64,000 bases of DNA from Salinimonas marina (GTDB lineage: Bacteria; Pseudomonadota; Gammaproteobacteria; Enterobacterales; Alteromonadaceae). The DNA lies in the NCBI RefSeq assembly GCF_015644725.1, contig NZ_CP064795.1:1734501-1798500 (forward strand), written 5' to 3'. Both the position numbers and the translations under genes were made by a program. The stretch's first letter is position 1, and every line of letters starts with the position of its first letter. The notes below the pieces were generated by a model. That model saw nothing but the letters and a program-made list of their open reading frames with translations. It did no database searches and was not told the DNA's origin. Of the stretch, positions 1 to 10,200 are shown piece by piece.

Positions 1-27
1 CAATAACAGCTTAAAAGGGCGTGGCTA

Positions 28-1320
28 ATGGCAAACCCAATCACATGGAAAAACGTAGGTATGCCCAGTTTCTCCGGGGCAAATTACCTGGCGGCGAACG
101 CCGGACAGACTATCACAGGCGGTATGGATCGACTGGCACAAGTGGCAGGCTCTATTGAAGCCCAGCGTGCTAAAGAGTTCCAGGCTACTAAAGATGCCGC
201 CACCAATCAGTTCCTGACACAAATCCAGGATTTCAACCAACCTGGGCAACTTGCCGGATTTGAACAACAGCTCCGTACCCAATTAGGTGGTATGGGTGCT
301 GGTGAAGTGGATGCAGCTAAGGTTAATGCAGCACTACAAGGTCGATTGGGACAACGAGCCAACAACCTGATCACCTCCGGCCAATTTGATGAAGCTGAGC
401 AATTCATTGGACAGGTGGGTATCAACGATAAGTCCGGACTGAATACTAACTTAGCTTCTGGGCGCCAGGCCCAGGCCGACGCCCAGGCTGCTGCCAAATT
501 GAAGCAGGATAAAGAAAGGGCAATTGGCCTGTATAACGCAGCACTGAATGGCTCAAAGAATCGTTATGAAGTGCAAGGTAAAGTCACCCGTGCGCTTGAA
601 AAAGCGAATATCAGTGCTCCGGTGGCGAAAGAGTATATCGGTCGGTCCGTGGATGATTTTGACAAACTCAATACGTTATCTACAGAAGATGAGGCAGGAT
701 ACAGCCGTGTTGCAGACAACTTAAAGACGGTGGCAACACGGGAAATTGAAACCCTGCAGAGTGACCCTGCTGCCATTAAAGCCCGAACCGCTCAAGAAGA
801 ATGGGATGGGTATGCGCTTGATGATAGCGGTACTCAGTATGGGTCGTTTGAAACCTATGCTCAGATGGACCAGGCAAAGGGTGACTCTTGGGGTCGATTC
901 TTCACTGACGAAGTAAGTGAAGGTTCCGTGATGATTCAGGAGACACTGAATGAACTGGCTCAAGGTCGAGGGCCAGGAAAAGATGGTAGCAGTAAGGCAC
1001 TTTGGAAAAAGATCGGAACGGCGATTGCCGATGGTAGTATTCCAGAGTCCTACATTGAAAGTGCGAAAATCAAGGCGTACAACAAGTCCCGGGAATCAGA
1101 TCCAGGTGACGTTGATATGAACCGCTTTAAGTTAAACTTCCAGGATCAACTGCGTGAGCTGGGCTTAAAGTGGCAGCAGTACAATGCAGGTAACACTGTA
1201 AGAAAAAATAACGAAGCTAAGATCCGCGAAAGGGAAGCAAGGCTCTTTGAGGACTTAGAATACGCCCGTAAAGCCACACGCGACAACGCATCCGCCCACC
1301 GTTTAGCATCATTCCGATAA
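28..1320 (+). CDS. Phage virion protein upstream of the virion RNA polymerase
   Basis: A 430-residue protein rich in Ala, Gln and charged residues, without signal peptide or membrane segment. It looks largely helical, with likely coiled coil near residues 150-200 and 385-420. No enzymatic motif is visible. In N4 the genes just upstream of the virion RNA polymerase encode proteins packaged and ejected with it. Position and composition suggest a similar ejected internal protein, but this is inference from context. The ATG at 28 follows a weak purine-rich stretch (aaaaggg). A strong hairpin terminator follows the gene at 1357-1382, separating it from the polymerase gene. Confidence 0.6.
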   Translation: MANPITWKNVGMPSFSGANYLAANAGQTITGGMDRLAQVAGSIEAQRAKEFQATKDAATNQFLTQIQDFNQPGQLAGFEQQLRTQLGGMGAGEVDAAKVNAALQGRLGQRANNLITSGQFDEAEQFIGQVGINDKSGLNTNLASGRQAQADAQAAAKLKQDKERAIGLYNAALNGSKNRYEVQGKVTRALEKANISAPVAKEYIGRSVDDFDKLNTLSTEDEAGYSRVADNLKTVATREIETLQSDPAAIKARTAQEEWDGYALDDSGTQYGSFETYAQMDQAKGDSWGRFFTDEVSEGSVMIQETLNELAQGRGPGKDGSSKALWKKIGTAIADGSIPESYIESAKIKAYNKSRESDPGDVDMNRFKLNFQDQLRELGLKWQQYNAGNTVRKNNEAKIREREARLFEDLEYARKATRDNASAHRLASFR

Positions 1321-1356
1321 AGCACTAAACGTGTGATCACTTTTATGGTTTAATAC

Positions 1357-1382
1357 AAGAGGTACGCAACGTACCTCTTTTT
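1357..1382 (+). terminator. Rho-independent terminator or RNA hairpin
   Basis: Perfect 10-bp stem (1357-1366 with 1370-1379), three-base CAA loop, followed by a T run. It lies between the virion protein gene and the giant polymerase gene, so it probably reduces read-through or ends a late transcript. Confidence 0.75.
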
Positions 1383-1432
1383 ATCCCACGAAAAACACCT
1401 CCCCCTTCCTTTTTCCTTCCGAGAAAAATTGT

Positions 1433-4252
1433 ATGTCCAATCCAATGGGTCAGGACCTGACCACGAAAAAAACTCGACGTATCGAGGATAAACTTAGAAG
1501 AATGACCGGACAGAATGCAGCATTAGAGCGTTTTGCTCCGATACCTGAACCTGCGCCTGTCAGCCAACCCGCACCTACCAGTGCCTTTGAAGCGTATCAA
1601 CGCATTAAAGCCGCACGTACAACCCCACCGCCTGTACCACAAAGCAGCCGATTACCGGAACAAGCTCAGATGAGTATGGCCGGTGAGAACATGGCACCTG
1701 CCGTCAATGAAGTAGACCATTTCAAATCCCTATTGGCAGATTCTCGTCGGGCACAGGCCGAACGGCAGGACGGTAACTGGGTATCTGATCACGAACTGAA
1801 TACCACTAAAGGCCGGGCCATCCAGCTTGCTAACCGTGGTTTGAACTCGTTCCCGGCTCTGGCCGCAAAAGTCGCCACTATTCCGACAGACTCTGAGGCT
1901 TCACGCCTGTTAAGTGCCATGACGGATGAGCAACGTACTGTAATGAACAAAGTGCTGCAAGGTGATGAGCTGACTGACAAAGAACAGCAGATTGCCAGCG
2001 GCGATAAGGTCGATATCTCCCGCTTCACGCCTGGCGCCAAACACAGCTTGTCTCCTGGCTACCTGGCGGCTGGCGACCGTTCCGATTACGCCATTGAAAA
2101 GTCTCCACTGGAAGTTCTGAAACTGATTCAGGATAACGCCAAAACCAGTGAAAGCATTGACGACACCTTAAATGGTGACGACACGTTCTTAAACCGTGGC
2201 TTCAATACTTATAAGCGTGATGAGGTTACCCGTAAGATTGGTTACCTATGGGAAGACCGCAAACACGAACTGGACTTTGATAAGGGTCTTACTGACATCG
2301 ACAATGCCGGGGTCATTGCCTCCATACTGATGGATGGCATCAGCATCGGTATTGATAACCCACAAGCCATGCTCGAATACTTTGCCGAAGACCTGGCTGA
2401 AACTACCTTGGCCGGCAGTGCAGTTGGTGTAGGTATAAGCGCCTTAGTTAACACTAACGAAATCCTATCTGATGACCTTAGTAAGTCCCTCAAAGAAGGT
2501 ACCCTTCAATCTGATGAAGTACGTCTACGTCGCTTGAGAGAAGCACTGTTGGCATCTGGAGCTGATGCAGTAAGTGATGGTGTACTGGCTTCGGTATCTG
2601 GTGTGAAAAAGGCAACAAAGGCAGTAGCTAACGCCGGTAGCAATAAACGCAAAGGTAGATCTCAAGCCGAGGCAGAGTTTAAAAACAAACTTAAAAATGA
2701 AGCAGGTACCGGTAATGAGAGCAAGCAGACAACGTCAACTCAGTCAACGCCGAACACTGCATCTACAAAAGCAGACAAGCCACAGACCAAGAAGGGTAAC
2801 ACGGTACTTAACGCTGCCGGAAACGTCCTCAAGCCTGTCGGAAAAGTTGCTGGAACCACGGCCCTAGAAGGGGTCACCGAAGGCTTACAAACCAACGTAG
2901 AGGACGATACGTTTAATGACTTCGACCTGGAACGTGATGGTGAGAAAACCCTACAAGGTGCTGTCATCGGCATGGGGGCAGCGGGTGTACCGGCCGCAGG
3001 CGGAACGGTTCTTAAAGGTGCTGCATCGGTTGCAACCAGTGGTGGTAAATATGCACAAGAAGCCGCTAAGCAGAAACACCTCCAAAAATTGGAGTCAGAT
3101 AAGTTAGCCTCCGATGAAAAGGCTAAAGTAGGCCGGGAAGTAGATGTTGCTTCAGAGACTAAGAATTATACAGACTTAGTAAAGAAATCAACTGGTTCAG
3201 TGGAATCTGACGAAAAATTAGACATTGAGGAAGTATTCAGTAATATCGCCGCCCGCCAAAGCGAAGCACTTAAAAAAGGCCAGAGAACGAAGTCGTCTAC
3301 TGACCTGAATGAAGCCAATCGAATGACAGCAGCTTTTGCTGGAACCGTCACTGAATTAGCCAAGCGCGAAGATGAAATTGTCTCCTTGCTTGAGAAGAAT
3401 GCTGATGGGTCCGACAAGAGTGTGAACCTGACTGATGACCAGGTTGCTGAGTTGAAAGGCGAAGGTGTACTGGTCCGTAAGGGACTTGCTGCGGCAATGA
3501 AGCATAACGACAGCATGATCCGCAACAGCGAAAAGACCGTGAAGGGTATCAAAGCGCTGGATAAGGTGAAAAACGCTACCAAGCGGGATGCCAAGTTTGA
3601 AGAAAATGCACAAGCAATTTTCGATGCAGATGCGATATCACCGAATACCATTACCGAAGAACAGATGATCGAACTCTTACAATCAGACCATTGGACACCA
3701 GAGGAACGCGCACGTATCAATCGTAGCGTTAACTCTAAACGTGCCGTGAAGTCGAGTGAGAAATCCTCCGGTAAATCCTCTGCAGTGGTTAGCAAAGAAG
3801 TCTTCCAGGGCCGAGCTAAAGGTACCTATGGTAAGAATGACAAAGGTACACTGGGTATTCGCCAATATCGTGAAATGGTCGGCTTGGCTCTTCAATCTGG
3901 TAACACTACTGTTGCCAACTCTACTCGTAATAAACTCAAAGCCTTTGCGGATCGTCAGCGCCAAAAAGCAGATGCTTTTAAACTGGCTTATGCGCCTTAT
4001 GCACGCCGTGGAAAGAACGGCAATTACGAACTGGATATCCAGCCTAATGAACAAGCTGCTGCGGATTTCATTCGTGAAAACTACCTAACTAAAGGGGGCA
4101 AAGGCCCAGGTTACAGTATCAGTAAAAACAGCGGATCTACTGTATTGGATATTGCCAATGAAGCCGAAGCACTAGAAGCGGTATTGGCCGAAGTAGATGG
4201 GCTACTGGCTACCGCCCTGAAAGCGCTCAGGCTGCGCCTGCCGCGCCAGTAA
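1433..4252 (+). CDS. Virion RNA polymerase, N-terminal part (frameshifted)
   Basis: A 939-residue reading frame that appears to be the N-terminal domain of a protein continuing in the next frame at 4201. It has Pro-rich and Gln-rich stretches near residues 40-80 and hydrophobic segments near 290-345. A second low-complexity region lies around 420-460 and coiled-coil-like helices follow to the end. The last 17 or so residues after the GGG at 4199-4201 look out of frame. Adding one G there gives a smooth join to the Ala/Pro-rich linker that opens the downstream frame, for a total near 3,690 residues. N4 virion RNA polymerase is about 3,500 residues, with a similar long N-terminal domain before the catalytic core. 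The start ATG at 1433 has only a weak ribosome binding site. Confidence 0.65.
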   Translation: MSNPMGQDLTTKKTRRIEDKLRRMTGQNAALERFAPIPEPAPVSQPAPTSAFEAYQRIKAARTTPPPVPQSSRLPEQAQMSMAGENMAPAVNEVDHFKSLLADSRRAQAERQDGNWVSDHELNTTKGRAIQLANRGLNSFPALAAKVATIPTDSEASRLLSAMTDEQRTVMNKVLQGDELTDKEQQIASGDKVDISRFTPGAKHSLSPGYLAAGDRSDYAIEKSPLEVLKLIQDNAKTSESIDDTLNGDDTFLNRGFNTYKRDEVTRKIGYLWEDRKHELDFDKGLTDIDNAGVIASILMDGISIGIDNPQAMLEYFAEDLAETTLAGSAVGVGISALVNTNEILSDDLSKSLKEGTLQSDEVRLRRLREALLASGADAVSDGVLASVSGVKKATKAVANAGSNKRKGRSQAEAEFKNKLKNEAGTGNESKQTTSTQSTPNTASTKADKPQTKKGNTVLNAAGNVLKPVGKVAGTTALEGVTEGLQTNVEDDTFNDFDLERDGEKTLQGAVIGMGAAGVPAAGGTVLKGAASVATSGGKYAQEAAKQKHLQKLESDKLASDEKAKVGREVDVASETKNYTDLVKKSTGSVESDEKLDIEEVFSNIAARQSEALKKGQRTKSSTDLNEANRMTAAFAGTVTELAKREDEIVSLLEKNADGSDKSVNLTDDQVAELKGEGVLVRKGLAAAMKHNDSMIRNSEKTVKGIKALDKVKNATKRDAKFEENAQAIFDADAISPNTITEEQMIELLQSDHWTPEERARINRSVNSKRAVKSSEKSSGKSSAVVSKEVFQGRAKGTYGKNDKGTLGIRQYREMVGLALQSGNTTVANSTRNKLKAFADRQRQKADAFKLAYAPYARRGKNGNYELDIQPNEQAAADFIRENYLTKGGKGPGYSISKNSGSTVLDIANEAEALEAVLAEVDGLLATALKALRLRLPRQ

Positions 4253-4278
4253 CACCAACCCCTGCTAATGATGCAGAA

Positions 4279-7200
4279 GTGGCTCCAGAGGTACCCTCTG
4301 AGACTCGAAGCGAAGAAGACCACGACATAGATTTTGGTCAGCATGACACGACCGGTACTCCGCCTTGGGAAACAGAACAGGTTACTAATGAAGAAGCTCA
4401 AAATACTGAGGTGGCTACCCCTGGTACTGCTCCCACTACTGATACTGGTAATACTGTTGGAACTACTCCAGCGCCGGAGGGCGAAGCCACTCCAAGCACG
4501 GAAACGTTAAGTGGTCTGCCTACTGATATTGACGAGCAAATTGAGAATACCCGAATAGAGTCTCAACGCCTGGAAAATACGGCTGACTCCCTACGCACTG
4601 ACTTAAACAGCCCAGCTAAACTGGATGAACTTGGCTTAAAAGAAGCAGGACTATCTGGTAAATCACTGTCTGAGTTACGTGGTAAAGAAAAAGCACAGTT
4701 TGTTGCCGGCAAGAAGGCAGCAAAACAGGCTATCCTTGACCGCTTGAGTGAGATACGTGAGGAACAAGGCCGTCTGGAAGATGACCGTAAGGCTTTAGAA
4801 GGGCGTAACGAAGATACCGATACGGTACAGGAGCTGTTTGACAACGATACCTTCGGTGTTATGAACAAGTTCTTCCGTCCAAGTAACAACAAAACATTGA
4901 TTCGTAGTGTGCCTGGTCTACTGGCCCGGTTGAAACGAGCCCCTTCAATTGTACTGGCTCATGTACCAGGTGTTACCAAGCTTGATGGTAACCAAACCAA
5001 GGCTGTACGACACTTCACCCAGTTTGCAGAAAACTTCGGTACTTCCTTACAAAGCGTCTTACCTGATGTAGCGGCTACGGTAAAAGCTGATCGGTTCGAT
5101 CCTAAGTGGAATATGGTCCTTGGTTTAACTCAGGACGGTAAGTTCACTGAGGCAGCGAAATCAGCTATGGCCGCATCAGCGTATTCGTGGCTGGCAAATG
5201 ATGCCCGGGGAACCCTGTTCTCTGATGAAAAGTTGGTAGGTAAATTCCTGGGTGTGAAATCGGATGATGTACCTGGCCAAGTCCATGCAATCATGGCAGA
5301 ACAGGGCTTACCCCGTACCATGATGGTACGTAGCTTGGGACGTAATGCTTTACGTGCATTGGGCATTAAGCTGGATGACACTAAAGGTAATTACAGTCAC
5401 ATTGATAAACTGGAAATTGAAGTAGGACAGACCATTCTGGCAGCCATGGCCCGTGATGGCATGGTCGAGTTACACGAACACCCAATGGCGCCTATTGTTG
5501 AAGCATCCACTACGGGAGTACAGGAAAGCCTGGAAGCCCGTAACGCAAAGGTAATATTATCTTCATACCAAACGGTACTGCCTACACATAACCCAGAAGT
5601 TGACTTATTCAGTGATGAGCGATTGACCGGCGTTGCCCGTGAGATCGAAGTCGTTAATGAAGATTCCGACCATATTATTGAGAAGCTGTTTGATACTGCT
5701 ACGCGTGACCGTGAGCCGTCATTTAAGCCAATCACTAAACTACCGGCGATGATGAAGGGAACCTTCAAGAAGATCCCTGCCAAGGTCAAAGCCATGATTG
5801 AGAAGAATCAGGCAGCACCCTTTAGCTTGTCGGTTGCTACAGATGAAATCTTCTCAGTGATGGGTGACAGCGAGATTGAAACCATCTTTGGTATCGTACC
5901 GGAAGAAACCTACCGGGACATGCCGATTGCCAAACGCGAGCGTGTTGTTGCTAAGAACAACAGTATTCGTAATGAAATTGAGAACTATAAAAAGTTCCGT
6001 AAGAAGATGCGTACTGCGGATACCCCGTTCTACTTAGGAATGGAAGTATGGAACTACGGTCGCTTTGGTTACACCAACTCAATGATCAACCCGCAGACCT
6101 CTAAGGTTCACCGGGGACTGGTAGGCCCGAAAGCCTGGAACACTAAGACAACGACGGCGAACACGCCGGAGTTACGTATGTTTATGGTCGCGGTGGCGCA
6201 GGGTCTAGGCATTGATATTGATAAACAGACCAACGATCTTTCAATTGCACAGTTAACTGAGAAACTTGGCTTAGACGCTGAATTCCAGCTCAAAGGCGAC
6301 CGTACAAACCCATTCTTGGATGCGGCGTATTCAATCCGTGAACTGCGTGAGGGACTTGATCCACAAAGTACAGAAGGTAAGCAGGCTCGTGCTGCCATCA
6401 CCAAAGCCGTGAAATTGGGTGGGGAGAAGGGCCATACCTTACGTGCTCTAACCAACCTATCTTCCTTTGTTACCGCTGCCGAGCAAGCATTGCCGGATGC
6501 ACCTGTTGAGTTTGATTCTGACCTTTGGATTGAAATGGATGGTGTAACCAACGGGGTAGTCATCGGTTCCATTATTTTTGGTAACGGTGACGTAAGGGAT
6601 ATGAAGCAAAACCTGGCCCCCGGTGGTTTGTACTTTGATGGTCGCCGTTCACTTGGTGCAGATAAAGAGCGTGGCACACTGGATTACTACCAGCGTCAGG
6701 CTGCGACCTGGGAATCGGCACTATCCGATATGGTTAAAAAGGTACTTCTTAACCCGAATTCATCACAGGCTAAGCGTCTTGATGCTGCCATGCGCCGCAT
6801 GTTTGGCCAGACCATTTTTAACTCACAAAGCACTGTATCCATTGTTCGTAGCATGGCAAAAGACCCTTTGATGCAGAATGTGTATGGTGCCGGTAAAGGC
6901 GGCCTGGCTGCAAAACTGACGGATTCGTTGTTGACTCAGGTTGACGACACCCTGGATAAGATCATCAACGACCCTAAGACAACTGATGCTCAGAAAGTCG
7001 CTGCGTTTGATAAGCTGCACGCTGATTTGATCACGTTATCTGGTACCCGTCGCCCGGTGTTCATGGTCAAAGGTACACACAATGTGGTCAGTATTCGTGA
7101 GGCCCGGATTAACCGTAAGGCCAGAACCAAGATAAGCAAACTGATCCAAAAGGAATTTGCGGAGCCGATGTTTGATGCCATTGACGCCGAGTTTGCTGAG

Positions 7201-10200
7201 TTCAAAGAAAACCGCAGCATCTACAACGATAACATGATCAACTTAAACGAAGTGTTTGTGAGTATCCTTGACCGTAAAGCAGAACGCCGATTGGCTCAGA
7301 TGATTGAAGCCGGTGAGCTAGAGCCAGGTGCTGAGCTACCTAAAGCTGAACTGGTTGCCTTGATTGACACACTACAGGACATTATGCCGTCCGTGTCGTA
7401 CATGCCTAGTGACGGTGTTGATAACAATCTACAAGCCGCTAAATTTGTTCGGAGAACCAACACCCAAAACCATGTAACTAAGACCATGGTTGAAGGTGGA
7501 CTGAATATCGCTGTGCATTCCAGTAACGGTGATGTAAAACGAAAGACCGTACGGCAGATGTCCCAGCCCTTTAACGAAGAAGGGTTCTCCACAGATATGG
7601 GCGTAGGGGCACCGATACAGAATATTCACAGTACCGATGCAAGTATGGCATTTGAAGTTCTGAACAACTTCTCTGTGGTTAACGTCCACGATGGCTTCCC
7701 CGTTGGCTTCAAAGATTATTTGAAGATGGGTGCTACGGTGAACAAGAAGTTCATGGAGGTATTCGACCTGAATCCTTACCGTGATGTGGATCGCCAGATG
7801 GGTAACGCAAAGGATCTACTGAAAGCCATGGTATCAGACGGTGATATCACACAAGCTGAATATACCGCCCTTGTAGATACGATGTTTGATAAACAAGCTA
7901 CCTACGCATCTGGTAAAGCTAAACGTGACTATACCGACTACATGTACCTGACCAACCTAAACGGTTCCCGGACAGAAGTGAACCAGGAGCTGAAAGCGAC
8001 CCTGGAATACTCTACCCAGTACAATGCGGAAGGTGCCGGCTATGAAACAGAAGTAGGTAAAGCTAATCGTGAGAAGCGCAAGGCTGACCGCGAAAGCGGG
8101 AAGACTGTGACTAAACCAGTGGTGCAGACAGCCACTTCACCAAAAGCTCCTGAAAATCAGGAAGACAATGTTGAACGCGCCGAGGAGATGAAACAAAAAG
8201 GTATCTTGCCTCACTTTACCAAAGGCAATCAGTTGAAGCCGAAGGGACAAATTGATACCAATAGTTTTGGTTACCACTTCCAAAAAGCACTCCAGTCCCG
8301 CCCACATATTAAAGGGGCAGTTGATGCCGCCATCGCAGCCTCCGGCGCGAAAGGCGCTACGGTATCGTTGTTGAAACAAATCGTACAGCACATTCCAGAA
8401 GGGTTGCGTATTACGATCACCGTACCAACTGATGATCCGGCTTCGATTGCTGAAATGGAACCAGTACAGGGTAAGCACAATCCCAACACTGACATTATCA
8501 CTTTGAAGGGTGTCGAGTTTAAATACGATGGGGTGAACCCTGAAACTCTGACCCATGAGTTGATTCATGCTGTCAGTGCTAAGTTGGTAGACCTTGTGCA
8601 ATCCGGTGATGTGACTGACCCGACTGCCGTAAAAGCCGTTGAAGAAATGTCTGCACTCCTTGACGAAGTGAAGGTCAAGGCCAAACAAAAGGGCGTTAAG
8701 TTAAATGCCCATGGTTTGTCGAACGTTAAAGAGTTCATTGCCTGGGGTATGACGAACAAAGACTTCATTGAAGGTCTAAAACAAATCCGGGTGAAATCAC
8801 GGAATAACAATAGCCTGCTGGATGCCTTTACGAAATTTGCCAAGGTACTGACCAAGTTCTTCCATAAGGGTAAGTTACCCCCGAACACTCACGCCCTACG
8901 TCAGTTAATTGAACTAAGTAGTGTGATTATTCAGGAAAACACCAAACTGGAAGCACGGGCGCCGAAGTATTCAGAAGTGAATTACCAGCGTATCGAGCGA
9001 CTAAGCCCTGACCAAGTCATTGAGGAGTTAGCGCAGCGTAACTCCGGCCAAGACCCAGCCCATACTGCCCACCTACAACACATTCAACGTAACTTAGTGA
9101 ATGCGGTTGCCGGACCAAATGGGGTTGAGCTCCAACTGGCTGAGGAGGCTATCGGGGATGAAATGGACCAGTACCTGAATCATTTGGCTCAAGGTACAAC
9201 CCCACTAGTCAGCACCATTCAAAACGTGTTTTCTGTCTCACATGAAGAAGCGTTTGTTGCTGAACAAATGGAAGCCACGTTTGCTGCCAACCTGTTAGAG
9301 CCTGGCTTTATTAAGAATGAGTTGATGGCTACCTGGGAAGCTGCCAAAGCAGTCCTTACCCCTGAAAGCTTCCTACCAGATCCTGCCTTAGCAAATGACC
9401 CGGTGGAGATGAGTAAGGCTCAGGCCAAATACGACTATCTGTTTGATGTTGGTTCACTAAACCAAGGTGGGGTTGAGTATTCATCTATTGCTGGTCGCTA
9501 CATAGATAACCGGACTTCTAATTTCCTGGCTCGCTTTGCTGTCGCCACTACGACCGTTAAATCGGTACGCGATGTACTGGCCAGCGTAGAGCGTCCTGCC
9601 GAAGTAACCAAAGAAGAAGGGTTACTGAGTAAAATCAGTACTGGCTTAGGTACCTTGTTAGGTCGGGCCGATGAAGTCGTGAACGGGGATACCCGTATGA
9701 CCGGTAAAGTACTACGTGACCACGACACCTTGTTAGAACGCATGGCGTCTACCTCACTTAAAGGTAAACGTAAGTTAACCAACCTGGAAGAAATGGAACA
9801 ACGCACCCGTAGTGCAGTGAACGCCACAGTCAGTAACGCGATTCGTGCTGCGGTAACTAACAATGGGGCCATTGAGCGAGGGATGTATTCACAGAACTCA
9901 TTCATTGCCGGTACATCCAGTATTGCTTATCTGCTGGGAGCGAACCGGGTCGGTGAGTTTATTGACCTGTTACGTCGGATGAAGCGCAGCCATAAAGAGA
10001 AGCGTCCTGGCTTTTTAACCGAAGCGGTTAATGAGATTCGTGGTGAAACGGCTAACAACGAAAAGTTACTCGAACTGCTACGATACACCAACCGTGATGT
10101 AGAGCAGGAGCGCCGGTTTGTTAAACAGACCATGGTGGACCTGGTTAACGAATCCATGAGCCAGAAGCTCAAAACGCATGAGCAGACTGCGCTGAACAAG

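Noticed and set aside
3166..3795. Long open frame opposite the phage polymerase N-terminal gene (and many similar shadows)
   Set aside because: Ser/Leu-rich shadow of the Glu/Lys-rich coding strand; no start signals, no family resemblance.
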